Assembly (NCBI GenBank): GCA_964637835.1
Contig: CAZWYF010000016.1
Coordinates: 11,585-75,584 of the forward strand
Direction: 5' to 3'
DNA from: Glo-17 sp964637835
GTDB lineage: Bacteria; Krumholzibacteriota; Krumholzibacteriia; LZORAL124-64-63
DNA length: 64,000 nt
The position numbers were made by a program, and so were the translations under genes. Positions 16,817 to 30,300 of the stretch are shown one piece after another. The notes beneath the pieces were generated by a model. It had not been told where the DNA came from, made no database searches, and saw nothing but the letters and a program-made list of their open reading frames with translations. How positions within the stretch are numbered: the first letter of the stretch is position 1; the number at the start of each line of letters is the position of its first letter.

Positions 16817-17236
16817 ATGATCAACGTGCGCCGGACCATCCGCGGCGGCAGCGACAAGGTGGACGTGAACATGTCGCCCTTGATCGACATGGTCTTCCTG
16901 CTGCTGATCTTCTTCGTGGTGACCACGAGCTTCGTCAAGGAGTCGGGCATCGAGGTGCAGCGCTCGACGGCGGCCACGGCGGAGGTGAAGGAGAAGGCGT
17001 CGATCATGATCGGCGTCAGCGCCGAGGGCGAGGTCTGGATGGAGGGCAAGGAGGTGGACGTGCGCTCGGTGCGCGGCCTGGTGGAGCGGGCGCTGGCCGA
17101 GGACCCGGAGGCCGGCGTGGTGGTGGTCGCCGATCAGGGCAGCCAGACCGGCGACGTGGTCAAGGTCATGGACCAGTGCCGGCTCGCCGGGGCGAGCAGC
17201 GTCTCGCTGGCGGCCAAGCGCGAGGGCGAGTCATGA
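16817..17236 (+). CDS. exbD: ExbD-like biopolymer transporter
   Basis: 139 residues: a short cytoplasmic N-terminus, one membrane helix carrying the proton-path Asp24 in NMSPLIDMVFLLLIFF, and a periplasmic domain. With ExbB/TtpC it converts proton-motive force into TonB movement. GGGAGACGAG precedes the ATG. The stop overlaps the tonB start (ATGA). Confidence 0.93.
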   Translation: MINVRRTIRGGSDKVDVNMSPLIDMVFLLLIFFVVTTSFVKESGIEVQRSTAATAEVKEKASIMIGVSAEGEVWMEGKEVDVRSVRGLVERALAEDPEAGVVVVADQGSQTGDVVKVMDQCRLAGASSVSLAAKREGES

Positions 17237-17856
17237 TCGTCCGGCGCGCGATCCGGCTGGCCGCGGTCCTGGCCATGGCCGCCGCGGTGAACCTCGGCCT
17301 CTTCGGGCTGACCACGGTGCTGTCCCAGGAGCGCGATCCGGTCCAGGACATCAGCGAGCCGGTGGGGGTGAGCCTGGTCTCGCTGGCGCCGCCCGATCCG
17401 CCCGAGCAGGAGGAGGCGAAGGAGCCCGAGCCGCCGCCGGAGCAGGATCAACCCGATTTCGCGCCCGACCTGGTGCAGCCCGGGCTGGGCGATCTCGCCG
17501 GCCCCTCCATCGGGGTGGCGCTGAACCTGGGCGGCGTGCGGCGCGATGCCACGCCGTCGGACTTCATCTTCGATTCCCTGGATCTCGACCGCGCGCCCGA
17601 GGTGGTCGCGCGGGTCAACCCCGAGTACCCCTATCACGCGCGCGAGCGCGGCATCGAGGGGTACGTGGCGGTCAAGGTGCTCGTGGGCAAGGACGGCGAG
17701 GTGCGTCAGGTCAACATCCTGAAGGCCAAACCCCAGGGCATGTTCGAACAGGCCGTGCGCAAGGCCATGACCGGCTGGCGCTTCCAGCCCGGCGAGGTCG
17801 GCGGCGAGCCGGTGACCGCGTGGATCACCACCACCCTGCATTTCCGGCTGAACTAG
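17233..17856 (+). CDS. tonB: TonB energy-transducing protein (TonB2 type)
   Basis: 207 residues. An N-terminal membrane anchor (about 8-27) is followed by a short Pro/Glu-rich linker (DPPEQEEAKEPEPPPEQ) and a TonB C-terminal domain (about 125-205: EVVARVNPEYPYHARERGI, GYVAVKVLVGKDGEVRQV, GWRFQPGEVGG). The short linker and operon position match Vibrio TonB2. It contacts the TonB box of receptors such as the one at 9064. The start ATG at 17233 overlaps the exbD stop. Confidence 0.92.
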   Translation: MIVRRAIRLAAVLAMAAAVNLGLFGLTTVLSQERDPVQDISEPVGVSLVSLAPPDPPEQEEAKEPEPPPEQDQPDFAPDLVQPGLGDLAGPSIGVALNLGGVRRDATPSDFIFDSLDLDRAPEVVARVNPEYPYHARERGIEGYVAVKVLVGKDGEVRQVNILKAKPQGMFEQAVRKAMTGWRFQPGEVGGEPVTAWITTTLHFRLN

Positions 17857-17865
17857 GAGGTCGTG

Positions 17866-19095
17866 ATGCGTTCGATCCTGGTGACCATCCTGGCCCTGAT
17901 CATCGGCGGCAGCGGCGCCGTGGCCGCCGAGAAGGGCCTCGAGAGCGCCGGCCGTTCGGGGCCGGGCAATTACTACGTGGACGCGACGGACATGTCGCTG
18001 GTGCCGCGCCTGGTGCGCAAGATCCTGGTGCGCGCCGTGGCGGCCGCCAGGCGGGGCGAGCATCCGGAGACCATCGCCGAGCTCCAGGAGCACCTGCGTG
18101 ACCATCCCGACCAGGACCACTACCTGGTGCGCTATCATCTGGCCCGCAGCCACGACGCCAGCGAGCAGTACGAACTGGCGCGGCAGCAGTACACGCGCGC
18201 CGTGGAGATGGAGCCGCGCCTGGCGGCCGCGTGGTTCGGGCTGGGGCACGTCAGCTACGCGCTGAAGGACTACGCCGCCTCCGGCGAGGCCTTCCTGAAG
18301 AGCTTCCGCGCCAGCGCCGATCCGCAGCCAGAGACCCTCTATTTCGCGGCCGCCGGCTTCATGCTGGCCGAGGACCACGAGGCGGCCGCGCCGCTGCTGC
18401 AGGAGCTGTGCAGCGGGAGCTGGGGCACGCCCCGGCACGACTGGTACGCCCAGCTCGCGTCGTGCGCCATCGCCCTCGAGCGCCGGGATCTGGCCGGCCC
18501 CGTGATCGAGGACTATCTGGCCAGCGACCCGGGCAGCGACGCGGCCTGGTTCCTGGACTACCAGTTCCACGTCGGCTTCGAGGAGTACCGCGAGGCGGCC
18601 GAGGCGCTGACCATCGTGGGTTTCCTGCGTGAACTGACGCCGCGCGAGGAACGCACCCTGGGCGACCTCTACACCATGGTGGACGTGCCTTACCTGGCGA
18701 GCCACAAGTACCGTCAGGCCATGCGCGGCGACGCCGCCCCGGAGGACTACGAGCGTCTGGTCTCGGCCCTGGTCGCCGCTCACGACCTGGACGCGGCGCT
18801 CGCGGCCATCCGCGAGGGACTCGCGACCGATCCCACGCCGCGCCTGTGGTCGCTGATGGGGGACGTGCACTACCTGCGCAAGGACTACCCGGCGGCGGCG
18901 GAGGCGTTCCAGCAGGTCGCGGAGCTGGATCCACAGAACGGCCGGGCCCGGCTGATGGTGGGCTACTGCCACATCGAGCTGGGCAACCGCGGCCTGGCCA
19001 TCCAGAACCTGGTGGCGGCCGCCAAGCATGACGACCAGTCCGAGCTCGCCGAGCGCCTGCTGCTGCGGGCCCGGAAGATGAGCAGCGACACCTAG
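17866..19095 (+). CDS. Periplasmic TPR-repeat protein of the TonB2-type operon
   Basis: 409 residues. A signal peptide (SILVTILALIIGGSGAVAA) is followed by tetratricopeptide repeats through most of the length (for example YELARQQYTRAVEMEPRLAAAW, KDYPAAAEAFQQVAELDPQN). AGGAGG ends five bases before the ATG at 17866; an in-frame GTG at 17863 is too close. A TPR gene closes Vibrio TonB2 operons too. It probably holds envelope proteins together; its partner is not known. Confidence 0.85.
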   Translation: MRSILVTILALIIGGSGAVAAEKGLESAGRSGPGNYYVDATDMSLVPRLVRKILVRAVAAARRGEHPETIAELQEHLRDHPDQDHYLVRYHLARSHDASEQYELARQQYTRAVEMEPRLAAAWFGLGHVSYALKDYAASGEAFLKSFRASADPQPETLYFAAAGFMLAEDHEAAAPLLQELCSGSWGTPRHDWYAQLASCAIALERRDLAGPVIEDYLASDPGSDAAWFLDYQFHVGFEEYREAAEALTIVGFLRELTPREERTLGDLYTMVDVPYLASHKYRQAMRGDAAPEDYERLVSALVAAHDLDAALAAIREGLATDPTPRLWSLMGDVHYLRKDYPAAAEAFQQVAELDPQNGRARLMVGYCHIELGNRGLAIQNLVAAAKHDDQSELAERLLLRARKMSSDT

Positions 19096-19112
19096 ACCGG
19101 ACGGGGGACCCC

Positions 19113-20693
19113 ATGACGACCCGGCCAGCGCCGCGCGCGCTCCTGCTCTCGCTGCTGATCCTGCTCGGTGGCCTGACCGCGTGCACCGACGAGGATCGCA
19201 TCACGCCACCGTTCGTCGACCAGGACGGCGACGGTGGTGGCGGCGGGCAGACCGGCAGCATCTCCGGCCGCGTGGTGGACCACACCGGCCAGCCCTTGAC
19301 CGGCGTTCAGGTGACCGTGGGCGAGAGTTCGGGGTTCTCCGATGACTCGGGCCAGTTCCTGGTCCCGGGCCTGGACCCGACGGTGACCATCGCCCGCTTC
19401 GGCAAGGGCCCCCGCATCAATACCAACTACCGAGCGCTGCGCCTGGATCCGGGCAGCGAGCTCACCTTCCCGGAGGTGGCCATGCTGCCGCTCGAGCGCG
19501 GCGCGGTGTTCTTCGCCAGCGAGAGCGCGACGGTGGACCTCGACGGCCTCGGCAGCGGCGCCGTCTTCGCCGACTCCTCCTTCGTGGCCGCCGGGGAGCT
19601 CTACCTCGACCGCGTCGGCGCGTTCATGGCCCTGGCCACGGCCGACCAGACCGACTTCGCCGCGGCCTTCTGCGGCGAGTTCCGTGGCGTGCGGGAGGAC
19701 GGCGCCGAGGTGGTCCTCGACGCGCGGGGCGTGATCTGGACGCTCATCGACTCGCAGGCCGGCCCGCTCGCCCTCACCCCGCAGGCCACGGTCACCTACC
19801 GCCTCGCCCCCCGTCCAGCGGACGACCCCGCACCGGACAGCGTCGGATTCTGGACCCTCGACGTGGCGACCGGCACGTGGCGGGAGGCGGGCACGGCCGA
19901 CCTCCAGGGGGGCGTCTACGAGGCCACCGTCGCTTCCCTCGGCCCCGTCTGCTGGGCCGATCCCGTGGTGGACACCTGCGAGGTCTCCGGTGCGGTGGAG
20001 GACGCCGCGGGCCAGCCGCTCGTCGGCGCGAACGTGGTCTACCGCGACCTCGCCGGCCGCTTCCGCACCGCGGCGCCGTCGCAGGACGACGGCTCCTTCC
20101 GCCTGACGGTACCGCGACATGAGCGCGCTGCGGTCACGCCCTACTTCGGTGGCGTCACCGGCCCGGCCGACACCGTGAGCACCGTCGAGGACTGCCCCGC
20201 CATGCTCGCGGCACCCCTGCGCGTGGTGCTGCCCGACTACCGGATCGACCTGACCTGGACCGCCGGATACGGTGATCTGGACGCACATTACCTGATCCTG
20301 GTCCCGGGCTCCGGTGGCGACCTCGCGCTGCAGTGGGCGCTCGATCACGTCGACCGCGGCCGCGTGGAGGCACCGCCGTTCACCGCCCACCTCGGGGACG
20401 CCCGCGAGGATGGTGGGCCGGAGAGCATCCAGGGGCGCCGCTGGTACGACGGCCGCACCGAGTACTGGGTCCACGACTACGAGACCGGCACCACGGACAG
20501 CCTGCGCGTCTCGGGCGCGACCGTGTCGTTGACCATCAACGAGCAGGACTGGAGCTTCGCGGTGGCCGACGCGGCCTTCGACCCCGACACCAGCGATTCC
20601 ACGGGCTGGTGGCACGTCTTCGACGTGGAGGTGGCCGGCACCGAGGTCACCGTCCAGCCCGTCCAGCGGTTCGAACCCGGGCCCGACCGCTAG
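19113..20693 (+). CDS. Outer-membrane lipoprotein with two carboxypeptidase-regulatory-like domains
   Basis: 526 residues. The signal peptide ends in a lipobox (LLGGLTAC, Cys24), followed by an Asp/Gly-rich linker. A CarboxypepD_reg-like domain lies at about 48-95 (GSISGRVVDHTGQPLTGVQV) and another at about 290-330 (CEVSGAVEDAAGQPLVGANVVYRD); a beta-rich domain with many Trp and Asp follows. It is 17 bp downstream of the TPR gene and so probably last in the TonB2-type operon. A role as surface-exposed ligand binding or plug companion is conceivable; nothing catalytic is visible. Confidence 0.75.
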   Translation: MTTRPAPRALLLSLLILLGGLTACTDEDRITPPFVDQDGDGGGGGQTGSISGRVVDHTGQPLTGVQVTVGESSGFSDDSGQFLVPGLDPTVTIARFGKGPRINTNYRALRLDPGSELTFPEVAMLPLERGAVFFASESATVDLDGLGSGAVFADSSFVAAGELYLDRVGAFMALATADQTDFAAAFCGEFRGVREDGAEVVLDARGVIWTLIDSQAGPLALTPQATVTYRLAPRPADDPAPDSVGFWTLDVATGTWREAGTADLQGGVYEATVASLGPVCWADPVVDTCEVSGAVEDAAGQPLVGANVVYRDLAGRFRTAAPSQDDGSFRLTVPRHERAAVTPYFGGVTGPADTVSTVEDCPAMLAAPLRVVLPDYRIDLTWTAGYGDLDAHYLILVPGSGGDLALQWALDHVDRGRVEAPPFTAHLGDAREDGGPESIQGRRWYDGRTEYWVHDYETGTTDSLRVSGATVSLTINEQDWSFAVADAAFDPDTSDSTGWWHVFDVEVAGTEVTVQPVQRFEPGPDR

Positions 20694-20733
20694 CGCCCGC
20701 GCGCCGTCGCCGGCAGTGCCCGGCCGGGGGGCC

Positions 20734-22773
<2,040 letters not shown>

Positions 22774-22860
22774 GGGGTCCTTTCCTGGGCAACGCTCGCA
22801 CTCAAGCGGCTGCCGGCGGCGACGATACTGCATCTGTCCAGATGATCGCACGAAAGGGAC

Positions 22861-24195
22861 ATGATGCTACGCGAGACGCTCACCGCCATCGCCCAGGCCG
22901 GCCGCACCGCCCTGCAGCGGACCGTGGCTCCCGAGGAACCGCAGATCCTGGCCACGCAGGTCCGCGAGTGGTCGTTCGCGTTGCCGGGCCTGGGCCTGGT
23001 CACCGTCGCCAACAGCCCGGTCCACCAGGTCTACCTGGGCTTCTCCCGCCCCCTCGCCGCACACCTCGCCGATGCCGCGGGTCAGGAGCGCGTGCTCGAG
23101 GAGTACAAGAAACAGCTGGTGCAGCGGGTCCCGGCCCGCCGTCCCATCGGCTCCTGGCGACTGCTGCCGCCGGATGGCGCGCCGCGCGTGCTGCGCGGGG
23201 TCCGCAGCTTCATCCTGCGCCAGCAGACCGCGGCCGGCAATCTCTATCTCATGGCCGACCTCGCCTCGCGGGCCGAGTTCGAGTCCCTCCGGGATCCCGG
23301 CTGGGACCTGACGCTGGCCGAGCAGTCCCTGCCCCGGGACATCGGCAAGCGCGAGAGCCTGGCGGGCGGGGCCGCCATCCGCCGCCTGACCTCCTACCTG
23401 CTGCGCTGCGAGCACGATCTCGAGCTGCTGGCGCCCGGAGGCGACGGGCTGGTCCATGCGACCAACGCCGTGGTCGTCGGTCGCGAGCGCGAGGATGATC
23501 GCGAGTTCCTGATCGTCAGCCTGGACCTCGACCGCGAGCACCGCGAGGTGCTCGAGGCGGGGGCCGAGGTGGAGGGGGCGTTCGGCGCCGCCGGACGGGT
23601 CTTCCGCTTCCGCTCGCATTGCGACGGCCCCCGCTCGCTGGACCTCGAGGGGCTGGCCGAGCTGCCCTGCGTCCGCCTGGAGGTGCCAGGGCGCTACGCG
23701 CTGGACCAGCGGCGCCGCTACTTCCGCGTCCGACCCCAGGGGACGCTCTCCGCCGAGCTGGTCTGCCTGCCGCCGGACGCCGTCGCCCAGCCCAGCGAGG
23801 ATCCCTACGCCGGCCGTCCGCGCCGGGACACCGGCCCGCCGGCCGACGCCGCCGCGGCGGAGATCGTGGACCTGAGCTTCTCCGGCGCCGGGATGCTGGT
23901 GTCGGCGCCGCCGCCGCCGGGCCTGGCCCGCGATGGCCTGGTGCGGCTCTGGCTGCACGGCGAGGAGCTCCAGCGGCCGGCCATGGTGACCGGCCTGGTC
24001 CGACGCTGCGAGCTCCAGCCCTGCGGGCGCGGACGCCAGCGCGTGAGCCTGGGCGTGGAGTTCGTCATGCGCGGCCCGGACGATCGCCAGGGGACCCAGC
24101 AGATTCGCCAGTACGTCATGGCGCAGCAGCGTCAACTGCTCGCCAGCCGCAGCGCGGACCAGGAACCCATACCGGCAGCAGGGCACGTGTCTTGA
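22861..24195 (+). CDS. PilZ-domain protein with YcgR-like middle domain
   Basis: 444 residues in three parts: an N-terminal domain of unknown fold (1-190), a YcgR-N-like beta domain (about 195-280), and a C-terminal PilZ domain (about 285-425) with the cyclic-di-GMP motif RRRYFRV and the paired DLSFSGAG. YcgR-type proteins bind c-di-GMP and change motility or secretion. The N-terminal third is not found in ordinary YcgR. Two adjacent ATGs (22861, 22864) follow AAAGGG. A complete c-di-GMP binding signature suggests a working receptor; its target may be one of the envelope machines nearby. Confidence 0.8.
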   Translation: MMLRETLTAIAQAGRTALQRTVAPEEPQILATQVREWSFALPGLGLVTVANSPVHQVYLGFSRPLAAHLADAAGQERVLEEYKKQLVQRVPARRPIGSWRLLPPDGAPRVLRGVRSFILRQQTAAGNLYLMADLASRAEFESLRDPGWDLTLAEQSLPRDIGKRESLAGGAAIRRLTSYLLRCEHDLELLAPGGDGLVHATNAVVVGREREDDREFLIVSLDLDREHREVLEAGAEVEGAFGAAGRVFRFRSHCDGPRSLDLEGLAELPCVRLEVPGRYALDQRRRYFRVRPQGTLSAELVCLPPDAVAQPSEDPYAGRPRRDTGPPADAAAAEIVDLSFSGAGMLVSAPPPPGLARDGLVRLWLHGEELQRPAMVTGLVRRCELQPCGRGRQRVSLGVEFVMRGPDDRQGTQQIRQYVMAQQRQLLASRSADQEPIPAAGHVS

Positions 24196-24323
24196 TCGGA
24201 ATCCACCACGAGAAGACCGGACGCCACTGATCGCCGCCAAGGTGCCCATCCGCGCGACCGCGCCGCGCAACCTGCCCGGCCACCGATCGCGACGGATGCA
24301 AAACGCAACCCGACGAGGGACCG

Positions 24324-27300
24324 ATGGACGCCATGAAGACCTGCCCCCGGATCCTGCACGCCGCCCTGGCGCTCATCGCGCTCGGTGCCCTGACCACCTC
24401 GGCGGCCGCGTTCGACGAGCTCGAGATCACCGTGGTCAACCCGCACCTGGTCGACGGCAGCCCGGCCGTGACCGTGAACACCGCGTTCAGCGTGCGGGTG
24501 CGGGCGGTCAACGCCGACGGCACCACCGACGTCAATGCGGACTTCATCAACGCCACCCTGCGGTCGCCCGACGTGGCGGCCGACCTGCCGTCGGGGTCGT
24601 ACCTGCAGAACGGCGAGCGCCAGTTCGACGGGGTGCGTTTCCTGGCCTCCGGGATGGGCGTGCGCCTCGAGGTCTACGACGCCGACGACGCCTCCGTGCC
24701 CACGGCCGCGGTGATCATCGACTGCTACGATCCGGTGGATCGATTCGTGGTCTCGGTACCCTCGGGCGACAAGTACGTCGACCAGGCCATCGACGTGTCC
24801 CTGACCGCGCTGGACGCCAGTGGCGGCACCGTGCTCAACTTCCGCGACGACGTGGTCCTCTCGGCGGCCGTGGGGCACTTCTCCACCGGCGCGACCATCA
24901 CCGTTCCCGGCCCCTCCTTCGCCGACGGCACCACCACCTTGCCGGTGACCTTCTGGGGCACCGATCCGGTGACGCGGGAGAACACGCTCACCGCCACCGG
25001 CTCCGTCATCTACGAGGGCCAGGCGCTGCCGGCCACCGGCCAGGCCACGGTGGCGCCCCTGCTGCCCGGCGCCCTCGACGGCGTGGTCCTCCTGCTGCCC
25101 GGCGAGCAGCTCACCCCCGGCGTCAGCCCCGGCAAGAGCGGCACGCCCAACAGCCAGACCTCCGGGTCCACCTTCGGCGGCTCGCGGATCTACGCCACCG
25201 ATCAGCACTGGAACCCGGTGAGCAGCGGCCCCTATCCCACCATCGCCTGGTCCAGCGACGATCCCGACCCCGGCGTGGTCCTGCCGCCCGCCGCGGCCAT
25301 GGGCGACAACCCCGAGACCAGCTACGACCTCACCCTGATCCGCTCCGGCACCACGCGGGTGACGGCCACCGCCAGCGGCGCCGTCAGCGGCACCAGCCGC
25401 GCCGACGTGGTGATCAACCCCGAGGGCCTCGATCACTTCGAGTTCGACACGGGGATCTGGAACCCGGACGACGTCCAGGTGACCACCATCCCCTTCAACA
25501 TCCGGGTCATCGCCCGCGACAGCAACGGCAACGTCTTCCCCCTCAACGGCCAGGTCTCGCTGCGCGTGCGCATCGGCGCCAGCGACGAGAGCGCCGAGTA
25601 CATCATCACCGACAACGCCACCTTCACCAACGGCCAGCTCGACGCCCTGGTGCAGGTGACCAAGCGCGGCTTCTCGGCGCGGATCATCGTCGACAGCGGC
25701 GTGGTGGGCGAGTCGCCCAGCTTCCAGGTCAACAGCGGCCCCTGCGAGAAGATCCTCTTCACCTTCCCGGGCGAGGAATGGACGCCGGGCCTGAACGACC
25801 CCGAATTCAGCGGCAACAACGGCACGCCGAACGCCGTGACCGCCGGCCAGATCGTCGATCCGGTGACCATCCGGCCCGTAGACCGTTACAACAACCTGGC
25901 GCCGGGCGCGCGCAACGTGACCATCAGCTGCCCCACCGGCTACTTCGAGTTGCCGGACTACCCGGGCAACACGGTGTCGATCAGCAACCCCACCGACATC
26001 CGCGTCGCCCTGCGGACCGCCTCCAGCGCGCAGGTCCTCCGCGCGGTGAGCAGCGGCCTGGACCCCAACGACTCCGGCCCGGTGAGCGTCTCCCCGGCCG
26101 GCTGGCAGCGCCTGGTGGTGCAGGCGCCGGGCGAGACCCTGGCGCCGGGCATCTTCGACGGCGTCGAGGACGACGGTAAGCTGGGCGACCCCGGCAGCCA
26201 GGACGCCGGCGTGCCCTTCGACGTGCGGGTCTACGCCACCGACCAGTACTGGAACCCGGTGAGCGACAGTTCGCCCGCGCTGCCCATGGACGTGGACTTC
26301 TCCAGCAGCGACCCGGCGGCCGTGCTGCCCGGCAACCCGCAGCAGCTCAACGACAACCTGGGCGACTTCCAGGTGGCGCTGGTCACCCTGGCCGACCCCA
26401 ACCGCCAGACCATCGAGGTGACCGACCGCCTGACCGGCCGCTCCGCCTACGCCACCATCCCGGTGCGCGCCGGCGTCATCGACCACTTCGACATCGGCAT
26501 CAACAGCCGCTCGAACCCCACGCCCAACGATGTCCTCGATCCCATCCCCGATCACCAGGCCGGCAGCTCGCTGCCCAACGTGACGGTGATCGCGCGCGAC
26601 ATCTTCGGCAATCACATCAACGACTACGCCGAGGACGTCGCCCTCTACGTCAACCACGGCAGCGGCATCCTGACGCCGACGGCGGTCAGCCTGGCCGACG
26701 GCATGGGCAGCGGCGGCTTCCAGGGCGCCTGGCGCGGCCCCATGCAGATCACCCGCGCCGGCGAGGACGTGCGCCTCTTCGTGCGCGAGGAGACCTACGC
26801 GCTCACCGACAGCAGCAACACGTTCGACGTCTTCGCCGACGCCCAGGACTACGCCGACCTGGTCGTGCTCCTGCCGGGCGAGACCCACACGCCGGGCATC
26901 CCGCCGGGCAAGGTGGGCACCCCGGTGCCCGTGCAGGCCGGCGACCCGGTCCAGGCCCGCGTCCTGGCCACCGACGCCTGGTTCAACCAGGTGCCGGCCC
27001 GGCCCCAGGTACAGTTCACCAGCAGCGACTTCTTCCAGATGATCTCGCCCAACGACCAGGCGCTCGGTGTCGACGGCGAGGGCGTCTTCGACTTCTTCTT
27101 CAAGGCCGCCGCCAGCCACCAGCTGGCCGCCGCGGACCTCATCCAGCCAGCGATCAACGACACCTCGCAGATCAACGTCACCGCCGGCGAGTTCGATCGC
27201 CTCATGGTGGTGCTGCCGGGCGAGACGCCGCAGCCGGGCGGCCCGCAGGCCGACGGCAAGATCGGCACGCCCACGCCGCAGACCGCCAGCCTCGAGTTCG

Positions 27301-30300
27301 ACGTGCGCATCCGGGGCGTGGACCAGTTCTGGAACCTGGTGGACACCGCCACCGAGCGCGTCCACCTGGCCAGCGACGACGACTCCCTCACGCCCACCAA
27401 CCCGCTGAACAACGACCAGCCGCTGGTGAGCGGCGAGCTGGTGATGCCCCTGTACCTGACCTCGCCCGGCTACGTGACCCTCGCGGCCTCGGCGCTCGAT
27501 CACACCGACATCACTGGCCAGTCGGCCACCGTCGAGGTGCAGCAGGGCGCCACCTACCGGATCGACGTGCCGGCCACCGCCGCGGTGGGCCCGCCCGCGA
27601 CGTTCGGCATGACCATCAGCCTGGTGGACGAGAACGGCGATCCGCTGCCCACGGCCAACAACTGGGTGACCGTCGAGGCCCTGAAGGCCAACCTCGAGCC
27701 GGCGAGCAGCACCCTGCAGGTGACCAGCGCCCAGCTCGCGGGCGGCACCGTGACCATCCCTGGCCAGGCGTACGATACGGTCGAGGACATCGTCATCCGC
27801 ATCACCGACATCTCCGGCCGCCAGAGCTACAGCTCCACCATCGTCATGATGCCCAACGGCCTGGAATACGTGGTGGCGGTGGACACCGAGGAGATCCGAC
27901 GGGTGGGACCGCCGGCCACCTTCCCGGTGAGCGTGCGCCTGCGCGACACCGACACCCACACCATCATCGACGACGACCGCCGCTTCGACGTGGGCATCGA
28001 GACCGCGGCCGGCGGCCCCGGCCTCGGCGTGGTCGGGGTGACGAGCCAGCGCCTGGACGGGGGCGCCGTCTCCTTCCAGCAGAGCTACACGCGGGCGGAG
28101 AACATCTACGTGACGGTCACCGACAGCACCGGCCTGAGCGGCGCGAGCCCCGTGTTCTCCCTCGTGGCCGACGGCTACAAGCGCCTGCAGATCATCGCCC
28201 CGGGCGAGACCGTCCAGGCGGGCATCCCGGCCTTCGAGGAGACCGGCAAGGACGGCGCGCCCGGCGTCCAGCGCTCCGGCGAGCCCTTCCCCTTCACGGT
28301 GCGCGCGGTGGACCAGTACTGGAACCTGGCCGACACCACCAGCGTGGGCACCCTGCGCCTGGTCGCCAGCGACGGTTCCTTCACCCAGGACGGCAACCCG
28401 GACCAGAACTACGTGCCCTTCGTCAACGGCCGTCGCACCTTCGACGGCTTCCTCACCGACGAGGGCACCGTCGCGGTCACCGTCTACGACGAGGACGACC
28501 TCGGCAAACCGTCGCAGTCCAGCTACATCCCGGTCGATCCGCCCTACGAGTACGAGATCACCGTCCCGGCCACCGCCTCCACCGGCCCGGTGCCCGGCTT
28601 CCAGATCACCGTCAAGCTCATCGATCCGGTCACCGGCAACGTGGTGCCCACCGCCCAGAACCGCTTCCGCATGACGCCGCTGCTGCCCAACCAGGGCGCG
28701 GCCAACGGCGACCTGGGCATCACCGAGGCCCAGCTCATCGGCGGCGTCTGCGTGATCAACCAGCAGAGCTACTCCACGGTGGAGGACATCATCATCCGCG
28801 TGGACGACGATTACGGCCGCGAGGCGTTCTCCACGGTCATCGAGATGGACTCGGGCGGCCTCTACTACGCCGTCACCCTGCCGGACAGCGCCGTGGTGGG
28901 ACCGCCGGAGACCTTCCCCCTGACCGTCGAGCTCATCGACAGCAACACCGGCGAGCGCGTCACCACCCAGGACCGGCTCTTCGACGTGGAAGTGATGAGC
29001 GCGCAGACCGGCCTGCCCGGCGGCGGCCACCTCGAGGTGCGTCAGGGCATCCTGCAGGCGGGTTACCGCGAGATCGCCCAGGCCTACAGCCGGGCCGAGG
29101 ACGTCTTCGTGGTGGTCAGCGACACCACCGGCATCACCGGCATCAGCAACACCTGCCGCATGCTCGCCGACGGCTTCAAGCGCATCCAGATCGTGGCGCC
29201 CGGCGAGCAGCCGTCGCCCGGCGGGCTGACCGGCACCGGCAAGACCGGCGAGCCGCTCACGCAGCAGGCGGAGGTGCCGTTCACCATCACCGTGCGCGCG
29301 GTGGACCAATACTGGAACCTGGCTGCCAGCGTGGACGACGGCGCCATCGCGCTCTCCAGCAGCGGCGGCGCCCTCGACCTGGTGGACCCGGCCGACGCCG
29401 ACGCCCCCTTCATCGGCGGCAGCCGGGATGTCGAGATCGTGCTGGGCAACCCTGGCCTGGTGGGCGTCTTCGCGGTGGATCCGGAGCACCCCGCGGTGGC
29501 CTCCGGCCGCGTGGACATCCCCGTCAACGAGGCCGAGTACCGCGTGGTCCTGCCCGATCCCGCCGTGGTCACCGCCGGACCGCCGGCCACCTTCTCGCTC
29601 ACCGTGCGCCTGGTCAACCCGGAGACCGGCGAGCGCATCCAGGCCGGCGGCGCCTTCGAGATGACCGCCCTGCGTCCCGACCGCAGCGCCGCCTCGGCGG
29701 AGCTGGGCGTCACCGGCGGGACGCTCACCGCGGGCGAGGCCGTGATCGGCGGCCAGCACTACGCCGCCAGCGAGGACATCGTCATCCGCGTCCGCGATAC
29801 CCGCGGCCGCACCTCCTACAGCGACGTGCTGACGGTGGTGCCCGAGGGCGTGCGCTACGCCGTGGACGTCCCGGACACCGCCATCGCCGGCGAACCCTTC
29901 GCCATGACCGTCCGCCGCGTGGACATCGTCACCGGCGAGATCGTCACCAGCGACGACCGCTCGTTCGTCCTGACCGCCTACAGCGGCAATTCCCCGCGTC
30001 CGGACTTCGCGCTCTCGCCCGCCGGTGTCCTCGCCGACACCGTGGGCACCACCGCCCAGGGCATTCGCGAGTTCGCGGCGCAGAGCTACGACCGCGCCGA
30101 GTCCATCTACATCAAGGTCAGCGACGCCACCGGCGAGCAGTTCTTCAGCGAGGTGATCGTGGTGCGGCCGGCGCCGGTGTCGGTCTGCACCCTGATCGCC
30201 GAGGACCTGCCCGGCCAGGAGCTGGACCGGTCGCTGCGTCCGGGCGACCGGATCACCCTGCGCGTCCAGGCCACCGACGCCTCCGGCAACGCGGTGGCCG

